NCBI GenBank assembly: GCA_937926325.1
Contig: CALAZQ010000515.1
Span: 1 to 8,193 of the forward strand
Length of the DNA: 8,193 nt
Direction: 5' to 3'
DNA from: an uncultured Planctomycetaceae bacterium
Lineage (GTDB): Bacteria > Planctomycetota > Planctomycetia > Pirellulales > UBA1268
A program made the translations under genes and the position numbers. The notes beneath the pieces were generated by a model that was not told the DNA's origin, made no database searches, and saw only the letters and a program-made list of their open reading frames with translations. This document shows positions 1 through 5,368 of the stretch, one piece after another (position 1 is the first letter of the stretch; the number at the start of each line of letters is the position of its first letter).

Positions 1-210
1 GGCGGGAGGCACCCTATCAGAAGCAGGATGATGGCCAGGAAGCGACGAGTATTCGGGGCGGCGTTTAAGGCCATGGGCTATGACGCCTGCCCAATGATCG
101 GCTTTGATCCGATCAAAGTGGCCGAAATCATCAACCTCCCAAGTGACCATGCGATTGGCTTCATGCTTGCCGTCGGCACGGCGGTGAAGCCCGCGTGGCG
201 CGATTTCACG
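1..210 (+). pseudogene. Nitroreductase C-terminal remnant
   Basis: Frame 1 is open from the window edge. From base 61 to about 198 it reads like the C-terminal third of the FMN-dependent nitroreductase family: AMGYDACPMIGFDP, then KVAEIINLP, then a glycine-containing strand and VGTAVKPAW. In the intact family this segment forms part of the flavin site and dimer interface. The roughly 20 codons before it (1-60) are arginine-rich and do not look like the family, so the homology seems to begin abruptly. After the KPAW motif the usual 12-18 residue tail (proline, basic residues, then LPLDEVV or similar) is missing, and the frame runs into an unrelated segment. I therefore call it a broken remnant. 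Most of any intact gene would lie left of the window, so an alternative is a real gene with a diverged junction. The family match is firm; the pseudogene status is inferred. Confidence 0.6.
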
Positions 211-228
211 GCCACGTTTACCATCACG

Positions 229-294
229 CGGACGGTTCGGATAAGCCTCAAGGTTGTGCCGGGAGCGCCGCGAGACGAGGTCGCGGCTGTTGAC
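229..294 (+). pseudogene. DUF167 (YggU-like) N-terminal remnant
   Basis: In the same open frame as the nitroreductase remnant, the stretch VRISLKVVPGAPRDEVA matches the first beta strand and following turn of DUF167 proteins. In that family a hydrophobic strand is followed by V-x-P-x-A-x-R-(D/N)-E-V. The family continues with a glycine-rich turn, a second strand and the APPxxGKAN motif. None of those follow: after the residues AVDG the reading changes to unrelated sequence that belongs to the hairpin-rich segment downstream. Only about 20 of the usual 75-100 residues are present. This looks like the 5' end of a gene cut off by an insertion or deletion. The match is short, so a chance resemblance is possible. 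Confidence 0.4.
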
Positions 295-295
295 G

Positions 296-410
296 GCAGG
301 AACGACGAAGCCATCCAGCAAGTATCTGCCCGCGAAAAGTCCGGGAGTCGTGTGCTCCCGCACCCAAGGAGCAGGCAGCTTCTTGCAGCCGCAACCAGAA
401 AGGCTGCCTA
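296..410. repeat. Hairpin-rich segment, candidate dispersed intergenic repeat
   Basis: Two inverted repeats sit close together. The first is CGGGAG (342-347) facing CTCCCG (355-360), with a 7-base loop. The second is AGGCAGC (372-378) facing GCTGCCT (403-409), extended inward by a TTCT/AGAA pairing with one bulged base. The segment interrupts the DUF167-like frame on its left and overlaps the stop codon of a small minus-strand ORF on its right. All reading frames through it give arginine/serine-rich translations without family character. I take it as a non-coding structured element, possibly a dispersed repeat. There is no second copy in this window, so the repeat nature is not shown here. 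Confidence 0.35.
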
Positions 411-536
411 CTCATCCTCCTCGTGACGCTCGAGCATTTTCTCTTCATAGACTTTCTTTGGGTCTTGTTCTTGCTCTTGCTCTTCCCTGAGCCTTTCGGT
501 GGCGTCGTCTAAGTAGCCATTCCCACGTCGCGTCAT
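408..536 (-). CDS. Possible small acidic, charged protein (42 aa)
   Basis: The minus strand carries an ATG at 536 and an open frame of 42 codons to a TAG at 408-410. The product is strongly hydrophilic. It begins MTRRGNGYLDDATERL, has an alternating Glu/Gln run (EEQEQEQD) in the middle, and ends in a Glu/Asp-rich tail (LERHEEDE). No hydrophobic core is visible, so it would be disordered or a short charged helix. The bases just before the ATG are purine-rich (GAGAAGAA) but too close to be a well-spaced ribosome binding site. It lies 77 bases downstream of the 125-residue unknown on the same strand and could be the last gene of that operon. Its 3' end overlaps the hairpin-rich segment. No family is recognised. 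The Glu/Gln run is encoded by a GAGCAA-type hexamer repeat, so a non-coding explanation is possible. Confidence 0.4.
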   Translation of the reverse strand: MTRRGNGYLDDATERLREEQEQEQDPKKVYEEKMLERHEEDE

Positions 537-613
537 TTCTTCTCGGCTTTCTTTTGATTGACTGAGATTGATGAGACTGCGAAGGCAGGACAGTCATGCC
601 ACCCGCCAAACCA

Positions 614-991
614 TCAGTACAGGTGATCCCAGCCTCGTCCCTGATCGGGCTGATCCTTGAAAGCGTTGGTCACGGTGACCTTCGTGATCTCGGGCGGAGG
701 AACAGCATGGTCGAAATCGCGGCTGAGCTGCAGCCAGATTTCTTCGACAACTTGATGAACTCGGTCGTCTTGTTTCGCATAGGTCAGCCAGAGTTGCTGC
801 CCAACGCTTCCACGGTCGCTAAAACTAACGATCACGAGGGCATATTCCGAACAATGCAGACCGAGTCTGGCAGCGGCCCCGAGCTTGTCTGATGCGTTCA
901 GAATTTCTGTGACGTTGCAGGTGTAGTTGTTGCCGAGCTGCCGCTCAAGGACGTAATCCCGCGGACATGGATACCCGCCATTTCGAGACAT
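614..991 (-). CDS. Hypothetical protein, 125 aa
   Basis: The ATG at 991 is preceded on the minus strand by AAGGGA at about 9 bases spacing, which supports this start. The protein begins MSRNGGYPCPRDYVLERQLG. A helix-prone stretch follows (ILNASDKLGAAARLG, roughly residues 30-44), then a hydrophobic strand ALVIVSF (about 51-57), then an amphipathic helix (QDDRVHQVVEEIWLQL, about 74-89). It ends in a polar tail rich in Asp, Gln and Gly. There is no signal peptide or membrane segment, so it should be cytoplasmic. I do not recognise a family. It lies 54 bases downstream of the DUF1653 gene and 77 bases upstream of the small acidic ORF, all on the minus strand, consistent with one transcript. The plus-strand frame opposite it has no start signal and looks like a shadow. 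Confidence 0.6.
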   Translation of the reverse strand: MSRNGGYPCPRDYVLERQLGNNYTCNVTEILNASDKLGAAARLGLHCSEYALVIVSFSDRGSVGQQLWLTYAKQDDRVHQVVEEIWLQLSRDFDHAVPPPEITKVTVTNAFKDQPDQGRGWDHLY

Positions 992-1045
992 CTTTAAAAT
1001 CCCTTGCGAGTGCCGGGAGTTTGGCTGCTGGAGGCGCCGGTCTGC

Positions 1046-1270
1046 TCACTGATCGTCGTTGCCGAGCTGACGGAAGCGGGCGACTGGCTCACCGTCGACG
1101 ATCACGGTTTCGCTGAACATCGCCGCCGGCCGAATCCAGAGACCGCGGTCGCCATACTCCTGCCGGTAGACAACGAATTCCTCGAGCGTCTCACTGTGCC
1201 GGGCAACCCCGAGCACCGTGTAGTCATTGCCCTTGTAGTGCCGATAGCGACCCGAGCGAATTTCAGCCAC
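1046..1270 (-). CDS. DUF1653 family protein
   Basis: The product is 74 residues with the DUF1653 signature almost throughout: G-x-YRHYKG near the N-terminus, YTVLGVARHSET, then VVYR, YGDRGLWIRP and MF-x-E, ending with a short Arg-Phe segment. DUF1653 proteins are small SH3-barrel-like cytoplasmic proteins of unknown function. I chose the GTG at 1270 because GGAGAG sits 5 bases upstream and the resulting N-terminus matches the family's usual length. A longer start, a TTG at 1327 directly after the stop of the FmdB gene, would add 19 residues (LQLRSPAAVAGFDLDRRVV) that are not typical. The gene follows the FmdB gene by 57 bases and is in the same reading frame, separated by a single TGA, so the two are very probably co-transcribed. 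The family call is confident; the exact start is less so. Confidence 0.85.
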   Translation of the reverse strand: MAEIRSGRYRHYKGNDYTVLGVARHSETLEEFVVYRQEYGDRGLWIRPAAMFSETVIVDGEPVARFRQLGNDDQ

Positions 1271-1327
1271 AACAACTCTCCGGTCCAGATCGAAACCGGC
1301 AACGGCTGCCGGCGAGCGGAGCTGCAA

Positions 1328-1549
1328 TCAGCCAAGGCCGGCGCACCCGCCCATGCCACACTGCGGGCGGCCACAGCCGCCATCCAGCGGCCCCGCGTCA
1401 CTGCCGCTGGCGACATGTCCCGCCACCACGCTCAACAGCTTCGTGAGCTTGGTGCTCTGGCAGTGCGGACACTCCGGCTGCTCATCACCACGCACCAGCA
1501 ATTCAATCTTTTCGCCACACTGCTCGCAGGAATATTCGTAAAGAGGCAT
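1328..1549 (-). CDS. FmdB family zinc ribbon protein
   Basis: The protein begins MPLYEYSCEQCG, the standard opening of FmdB/putative regulatory zinc ribbon proteins. Four cysteines (8, 11, 27 and 30) form two CxxC knuckles that should bind one zinc ion. After the ribbon comes a linker, then a Gly/Cys-rich tail with three more cysteines (59, 64, 69; CGRPQCGMGGCAG), common in this family and of unknown role. The length of 73 residues is normal. I chose the ATG at 1549 over one 7 codons upstream because the family begins exactly at MPLYEY and a GGAGAAG motif lies upstream at workable spacing. The family was named from the fmd formamidase region and is often annotated as regulatory, but the actual function is unknown. 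It heads the minus-strand cluster that includes the DUF1653 gene. Confidence 0.9.
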   Translation of the reverse strand: MPLYEYSCEQCGEKIELLVRGDEQPECPHCQSTKLTKLLSVVAGHVASGSDAGPLDGGCGRPQCGMGGCAGLG

Positions 1550-1667
1550 CGGGCTCTTCTCCAAGCGCATCGCTGAATCGCACGACCTGCCTCAATCGTA
1601 CCACTCCCGAGCTGACCGCGAAAAACGCCACACGGGGGCTTTTCTGCCAGGCAGCTAGACTGGCCGA
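1550..1667. promoter_or_regulatory. Divergent intergenic region
   Basis: This 118-base gap separates the FmdB gene (minus) from the membrane protein gene (plus), so it should contain promoters for both. On the minus strand a TACGAT hexamer (plus coordinates 1595-1600) is a reasonable -10 candidate for the FmdB operon, but the base run at the -35 distance is a poor match. No clear plus-strand promoter or Shine-Dalgarno motif is visible before the ATG at 1668. Confidence 0.3.
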
Positions 1668-2420
1668 ATGGACCCGTTGCACCTTGTTGTCTTCACCACG
1701 CTCTGGACGGCGATCTGGGTTGCGGCCCTACCAAAGCTCTCGCGGCGGGCCGAACTATTTGCCGGCCTCATTCCCTTCGCCACCTTCGGACTGCGGGTCT
1801 TTGCCGGCTTCTTCAGTGACGTGCCTGATACCGACCCGGTCAAGGCTGCCGTCCAGCCACTATTGGCATGGGTCAACGGGCAGGCCGGCATCGTGCCCTT
1901 CCAGGTCTTCCTCGATGCAACCGTGGCCCTCGGCCTGGTCTGGCTGGCCTCGGCCTTCGATATCCCCAGACAGTCCCGGCTGGCAACCGCCGGCATCATG
2001 CCGGCCATCGCAGCCGTAAGCCTGCTCAGCTGGCAACTCGCCGCTGATCCCCCAGAACAACTGCTGGCCCGGCGGCTGCCCGCCGGCTTGCTCGGCTTTG
2101 CCGCCGGTGCCGCTATCGCCGCTGTCATCCGGTTCACGCCAAGCCCCCTCGCTGCCGATCGACGCAGACACGCCGCGGTCGTCGCCTTGACTGTCGTTCC
2201 GGCCACCGTGGCAATTGCCAGTGGCCTGCTGGCCATTGCGGGCAACCTCCCACCGGGCCGGACCGCCCAGATCGTCTCCGTCACCAGCCTTGTCTCCGGC
2301 GTAACGGCTGGGCTAGCCGGCTATCGCTGGGGTGGCTTCAGTCGCGGCCGCAGCCGGCTGCTGTTCGCGATGGCAGTTGGTGTCACCGCCGGGGCGATCA
2401 TCAGCACATGTCACCACTAG
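1668..2420 (+). CDS. Polytopic integral membrane protein, unknown function
   Basis: This 250-residue protein is dominated by Ala, Leu, Val and Gly. Hydrophobic segments lie at about residues 4-22, 32-50, 77-97, 106-124, 138-156, 169-191, 199-218 and 230-247, giving seven or eight possible membrane spans. Short Arg-rich loops (KLSRR, about 23-27; DRRRH, about 164-168; SRGRSR, about 225-230) would tend to face the cytoplasm. I do not recognise the family, and no transporter or enzyme signature stands out. The start ATG has no good Shine-Dalgarno motif, so its translation start is less certain than the frame. The hydrolase gene begins 13 bases before this gene's stop codon, so the two are almost certainly co-transcribed and probably translationally coupled. 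A long antisense frame covers 1655-2284 but encodes a low-complexity Ala/Ser/Arg product and looks like a shadow. Confidence 0.75.
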   Translation: MDPLHLVVFTTLWTAIWVAALPKLSRRAELFAGLIPFATFGLRVFAGFFSDVPDTDPVKAAVQPLLAWVNGQAGIVPFQVFLDATVALGLVWLASAFDIPRQSRLATAGIMPAIAAVSLLSWQLAADPPEQLLARRLPAGLLGFAAGAAIAAVIRFTPSPLAADRRRHAAVVALTVVPATVAIASGLLAIAGNLPPGRTAQIVSVTSLVSGVTAGLAGYRWGGFSRGRSRLLFAMAVGVTAGAIISTCHH

Positions 2421-3184
2421 GCAACCGTCGTATGCTCTGGAACGTCCTGGCCATCGCGGCTGTCACCTACCTGGCAATCTGTCTGTTCTTCTGGATCGCC
2501 CAGCGGTCGTTCATCTATCTACCGCGGCCAGAGACGCCCGACCATGCCGCAGCCGTCAGCCTGCAGCTGCCCGATGCCACGCTTCGCATTTCCCGACGAC
2601 CGCAGGACGGCCCTCAGGCGGTCGTCTATTTCGGTGGCAACGCCGAGGATGTCGCCTTCACCGTTCCCGAACTGGCGGCAGCCTTTCCTGACCGAGCCAT
2701 CTATGCGCTGCACTACCGCGGCTACTGCGGCAGCTCGGGACGGCCGACTGAGGCGGCACTCAGGCGGGATGCCCGGGCCGTCTTCGACATGGTGCATGCC
2801 GAGCACCAAGACATCATCGTCATCGGCCGCAGCCTCGGGAGCAGTCTCGCCATTCAGCTTGCCGCCGAACGGCCGGTGTCGCGGCTGGTGCTGATCGCAC
2901 CGTTTAAAAGCATTTTGTCGATCGCCAGCCGGGTCGCCCCCTTCCTCCCGATGCGGCTGCTGCTGAAAGACACGTATGAATCGTGGCGGTTCGCCTCCAG
3001 GGTCCACTGCCCCACACTGATAGTGGCCGCCTCCGACGATGAGCTGGTGCCGATGGCCGACACAAAGCAGCTGCTGGCCGGCTTCGGCCCCGGCATCGCC
3101 CAGCTGCGGGTCATCGACGGAGCCGACCACAACTCGCTCTCTGAAACCACTGAGTTCTGGGATGCCCTCGTCAACGGACGGTAA
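2408..3184 (+). CDS. Membrane-anchored alpha/beta hydrolase (BEM46/YfhR-like)
   Basis: This 258-residue protein has an N-terminal hydrophobic anchor (about residues 11-30, WNVLAIAAVTYLAICLFFWI) followed by an alpha/beta hydrolase fold. The nucleophile elbow is GRSLGSS with Ser142. The likely acid is Asp211 in SDDELVP, and the base is His241 in GADHNSLS, so the catalytic triad is complete. The oxyanion-hole region YFGGNAE (about 74-80) and the YRGYCGSSGRP motif (about 103-113) are typical of the BEM46/ABHD13-17/YfhR group of serine hydrolases. Substrates are mostly unknown; esters or acyl-protein thioesters are possible. The body probably faces the periplasm or stays on the membrane surface. 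The start overlaps the upstream membrane protein gene by 13 bases. A second ATG at 2432 would shorten the protein by 8 residues and still leave the anchor; neither start has a strong ribosome binding site. Confidence 0.88.
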   Translation: MSPLGNRRMLWNVLAIAAVTYLAICLFFWIAQRSFIYLPRPETPDHAAAVSLQLPDATLRISRRPQDGPQAVVYFGGNAEDVAFTVPELAAAFPDRAIYALHYRGYCGSSGRPTEAALRRDARAVFDMVHAEHQDIIVIGRSLGSSLAIQLAAERPVSRLVLIAPFKSILSIASRVAPFLPMRLLLKDTYESWRFASRVHCPTLIVAASDDELVPMADTKQLLAGFGPGIAQLRVIDGADHNSLSETTEFWDALVNGR

Positions 3185-3250
3185 GGCAGGCGAGCAGGGC
3201 TGCGTTTGAACCCGGGCCGTTTCCCCATGAATCGGCTGCTTCCGGCCGCT

Positions 3251-3278
3251 TTGCGTGGTGAAAAAAACGGCGTAGAGT
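3251..3278 (+). promoter_or_regulatory. Candidate promoter for the exported protein gene
   Basis: TTGCGT (3251-3256) and TAGAGT (3273-3278) are separated by 16 bases, the second resembling a sigma-70-type -10 box. They lie about 50 bases upstream of the start codon at 3330, in the 145-base gap after the hydrolase gene. The spacer contains a run of seven A residues. No terminator is seen after the hydrolase gene, so read-through from upstream may also occur. Confidence 0.35.
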
Positions 3279-3329
3279 TGAGAACATCTCGGCAGCGGCC
3301 TGCTGCCAAGGCCGTCAGGAGAAGCCGTC

Positions 3330-3956
3330 ATGCTGTTCGCATCCCCCCGCATCACCCGCCTGTTTGTGACCTCCTCGGGGTTGGCCCTTGGGCTCCTGGC
3401 CGGCGGCCCGGCCAGAGCCGAACCTGCCGGCAGCCTGCCAGCCGCGGCCACCGTTGACGCCGCGGTCAACCCCGGCACCGTCTATCGGCTCGACTTGTTC
3501 ACCGAGACGCTACGACCACTCACTGCCGGTGAGATCAAACCGGGCGCGGTCTACTTTCGTCACTCAGCCAGTGCCGGTCGGCATGTCTGGAGCCGGGTCA
3601 AGGCGGACGGCAGCTTTGAGTTTGCGATGGGCCCCGGCTCGGTGCAGCCCGCTTGGCGGTTTGATGTCCGTGAGGGTCGGGAAGAACAGCTGCGAGAGCT
3701 CGAACAGCGAGCGCCTGAACTCTACAAACGGCTGATGACCCAGGGGGCCCGGCCAATGCTCCGGCTGGACGATCAGGGCCGCTGGCAGATCGATCTGGCC
3801 TCGAACGAAGGCCGGGTGTTTGACCTGGAAACGGGCCACCGCTGGGAGTGGCACGGTGGTCGCCGCGTGGCCGTCGTTCACAGCGGCGGCCGCAGCTGGA
3901 GCCATCAGGCGGGCAGTTTTAAACCGGCCTACACAATCGTCCATTTTGGTTGGTGA
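3330..3956 (+). CDS. Secreted hypothetical protein, 208 aa
   Basis: The N-terminus is a clear Sec-type signal peptide: basic residues (SPRITR), a hydrophobic core (about 11-24, LFVTSSGLALGLLA) and a cleavage site after ARA at residue 30. The mature part of about 178 residues has no cysteine and no further membrane segment. It starts with a Pro/Ala-rich linker, then a beta-rich region with YRLDLFTETLRPL, a charged helix (about 113-137, REGREEQLRELEQRAPEL), and a Trp/Arg/Gly-rich C-terminal part ending in VHFGW. I do not recognise a family. The start is supported by AGGAG 8 bases upstream. A candidate promoter lies 50 bases before the gene, so it may be transcribed on its own. It converges on the deacetylase gene with a 37-base gap. 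Confidence 0.75.
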   Translation: MLFASPRITRLFVTSSGLALGLLAGGPARAEPAGSLPAAATVDAAVNPGTVYRLDLFTETLRPLTAGEIKPGAVYFRHSASAGRHVWSRVKADGSFEFAMGPGSVQPAWRFDVREGREEQLRELEQRAPELYKRLMTQGARPMLRLDDQGRWQIDLASNEGRVFDLETGHRWEWHGGRRVAVVHSGGRSWSHQAGSFKPAYTIVHFGW

Positions 3957-3960
3957 GGCC

Positions 3961-3988
3961 TCTGCGGAACTTCGCCACTGACCGCAGA
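3961..3988. other. Hairpin between convergent genes
   Basis: TCTGCGG (3961-3967) pairs perfectly with CCGCAGA (3982-3988) across a 14-base loop. It fills the gap between two convergent stop codons, where a bidirectional terminator would be expected. There is no T-run on either side, so intrinsic termination is doubtful. The hairpin may only protect 3' ends. Confidence 0.3.
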
Positions 3989-3993
3989 CAGGG

Positions 3994-4920
3994 TCAGCTC
4001 CGAGTAGTGTCGACCGCTCGCCAAAGCATCTGCCTGGCCTCCAGCATCGTGGCGGCGTGAATAGCGGCCACAGTTTTCAGGTCCTGGCAGTAGCCACCAC
4101 CACAGACAATCGCCAGCGGCACTCCGGCGGCAGCCGCCGCCTGAAAGATCAGCCGGTCGCGGTCCAGCAGCCCGGCCTGGGTCAGTCCCAGCCGCCCCAG
4201 CCGGTCGCCGGCGTAGGGGTCGGCCCCAGCGATGTAGAGCACCAGGTCGGGCCGGCCCCGTTCGAATGACTCGGCCACCGCCGGGGCCAACCGCCGCAGG
4301 TACTCATCGTCGCCCGTCCCATCCTCCAGCGGCACATCGAGACTGCTGGGAAACTTGCGCAGCGGGAAGTTCCGGCCCCCATGAATCGACATGGTGAAGA
4401 CCGTCGGATCGGCCGCAAAGATCTCGGCCGTCCCGTTGCCCTGATGCACGTCACAGTCGAGGATCAGCACCCGCTCGACCAGCCCCCGGTCCTGCAGCTC
4501 TCGGGCGGCCACGGCAGTGTCATTGAACAGACAAAAGCCCTCGCCCCAGTTGCTGCCGGCATGGTGGGTGCCACCAGCCAGACTCGCCGCCACCCCTTCG
4601 GTCATGGCTGCCGCCGCGGCATCGACCGCGGCCCCGGTGCTGCGGAGGGATCGCTCGACCAGTTCGGGGCTCCAGGGAAAGCCGATCCGCCGCACCTCCG
4701 CGGCCGACAGCCGGCCGGCCAGCACACGGCCCACATAGTCCCGGCAGTGAACCCGCAGCAGTTCATCGGCCGTCGCCGCATGGGGCTGGATGAACGCAAG
4801 CTGCCGCCCACCAGCCGCCTCGGCTTCCAGCCGCTGTCGCAGCAGGGCGTATTTTGCCAGCGGAAACCGGTGCCCGGTGGGCAACGGAAGCGGATAGCGG
4901 TCGCAAGGATAGAGTCGCAT
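3994..4920 (-). CDS. Histone deacetylase-like amidohydrolase
   Basis: The 308-residue protein belongs to the HDAC/AcuC/acetylpolyamine amidohydrolase superfamily of zinc-dependent deacetylases, closest in feel to the class IV (HDAC11-like) bacterial group. It opens MRLYPCDRYPLPLPTGHRFP, the usual N-terminus of this group. Active-site elements are visible in order: GGTHHAG (His119-His120, general base pair), DCDVHQGNGTA (Asp157 and His159, zinc ligands), GADPYAGD (Asp234, third zinc ligand) and GGGY (Tyr277, transition-state tyrosine). All key residues are present, so it should be active, hydrolysing acetyl-lysine, acetylpolyamine or a related amide in the cytoplasm; the substrate cannot be told from sequence. 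I chose the ATG at 4920 by family N-terminus. A longer start at 4983 (GTG) adds 21 residues of non-family sequence. Upstream lies a long gap with strong inverted-repeat structure. Confidence 0.92.
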   Translation of the reverse strand: MRLYPCDRYPLPLPTGHRFPLAKYALLRQRLEAEAAGGRQLAFIQPHAATADELLRVHCRDYVGRVLAGRLSAAEVRRIGFPWSPELVERSLRSTGAAVDAAAAAMTEGVAASLAGGTHHAGSNWGEGFCLFNDTAVAARELQDRGLVERVLILDCDVHQGNGTAEIFAADPTVFTMSIHGGRNFPLRKFPSSLDVPLEDGTGDDEYLRRLAPAVAESFERGRPDLVLYIAGADPYAGDRLGRLGLTQAGLLDRDRLIFQAAAAAGVPLAIVCGGGYCQDLKTVAAIHAATMLEARQMLWRAVDTTRS

Positions 4921-5123
4921 GGGACCGACAAGCATGCATCCGCCGTCACGAAAGGAAAAGTGAAGGCAGCGCAGTGACTGCACAATGACCAGTCAGTGCC
5001 CGCGGAGGATGCAGCTTCGTGCCTGCTCCAACTCAGCGGCTGGCCGCCCAGTTCGGTTTTTTCCGTTGATTACGGCTGCCATGATTATGCCGCTGGAAAA
5101 GCTGCTCAGTGGCACGGCATGTG
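4921..5123. other. Intergenic stretch upstream of the deacetylase gene
   Basis: No convincing gene is visible. On the minus strand, a near-perfect ribosome binding site (GAAGGAGGTG) lies 5 bases before an ATG at 5120 that opens only a four-codon frame (MPCH). A GTG at 5115 opens a 40-codon frame ending at 4993. Either could be a leader peptide of the deacetylase transcript, but both may be chance. On the plus strand, a GTG-initiated frame (4996-5262) has weak coding character and no ribosome binding site. Confidence 0.3.
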
Positions 5124-5349
5124 CACCTCCTTCGAATCGTTCGAGGTTGACCTGGTTGGCTGTCGCCTGCAGCCGGTCGGGTCCTCCGACAACAGGGATG
5201 GATTCGAACGAAAGGAGGTGGCAGTCACAAACACTTCCAATACTGCTGACCGGAAACGTTGAATCAGTTCCCCTCTTCGGGGAACAGCGTTGGGAAACGC
5301 AACCGAGATGAGGGTTCCCATCGGCACTGCCGATGGGAACCCTTTTTTT
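5121..5349 (+). ncRNA. Candidate structured non-coding RNA
   Basis: The plus strand can fold into an ordered series of stems. The first is a long bulged stem: CACCTCCTT (5124-5132) with AAGGAGGTG (5212-5220), continued after a CGAA bulge by TCGTTCGA (5137-5144) with TCGAACGA (5204-5211). It encloses GGCTG/CAGCC (5158-5162/5170-5174) and GTCGG/CCGAC (5176-5180/5186-5190). Then come GCAGT/ACTGC (5221-5225/5242-5246), GTTCCCC/GGGGAAC (5267-5273/5279-5285) and GCGTT/AACGC with a GGGA (GNRA) loop (5287-5300). A strong intrinsic terminator ends the series. No protein gene on this strand explains the terminator. I know no RNA family with this shape. The 5' end is not defined and no confident promoter is seen. 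An alternative is a divergent regulatory region with a terminator serving a short peptide gene. Confidence 0.42.
5312..5349 (+). terminator. Strong intrinsic terminator
   Basis: A perfect 14-base-pair stem, GGGTTCCCATCGGC (5312-5325) with GCCGATGGGAACCC (5329-5342), closes a 3-base loop and is followed directly by seven T residues (5343-5349). The T-run makes it a plus-strand terminator. It lies 20 bases beyond the 3' end of the minus-strand carbonic anhydrase gene. Read on that strand the hairpin is not followed by a T-run, so it would work poorly there. Confidence 0.9.
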
Positions 5350-5368
5350 GTGCACTGACAGCCTCGGG

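Noticed and set aside
1004..1576. 190-codon plus-strand open frame
   Set aside because: Lies opposite the FmdB and DUF1653 genes, whose family motifs are unmistakable; no ribosome binding site or family match.
1655..2284. 209-codon minus-strand open frame opposite the membrane protein gene
   Set aside because: Ala/Ser/Arg/Thr-rich low-complexity product typical of reverse reading; the plus-strand frame shows regular hydrophobic spans and couples to the next gene.
2519..3478. 319-codon minus-strand open frame opposite the hydrolase gene
   Set aside because: Antisense to a hydrolase with a complete catalytic triad; the product has no recognisable domain.
5200..5215. tRNA T-loop-like string GATTCGAAC
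   Set aside because: The flanking bases do not form a T-stem, acceptor stem or anticodon arm on either strand; the string is part of the long inverted repeat.
4996..5262. 88-codon plus-strand frame between the deacetylase and carbonic anhydrase genes
   Set aside because: GTG start without a ribosome binding site, weaker third-position GC bias than neighbouring genes, no family resemblance, and it runs through the paired arms of the proposed RNA. It remains the main alternative to the RNA reading.
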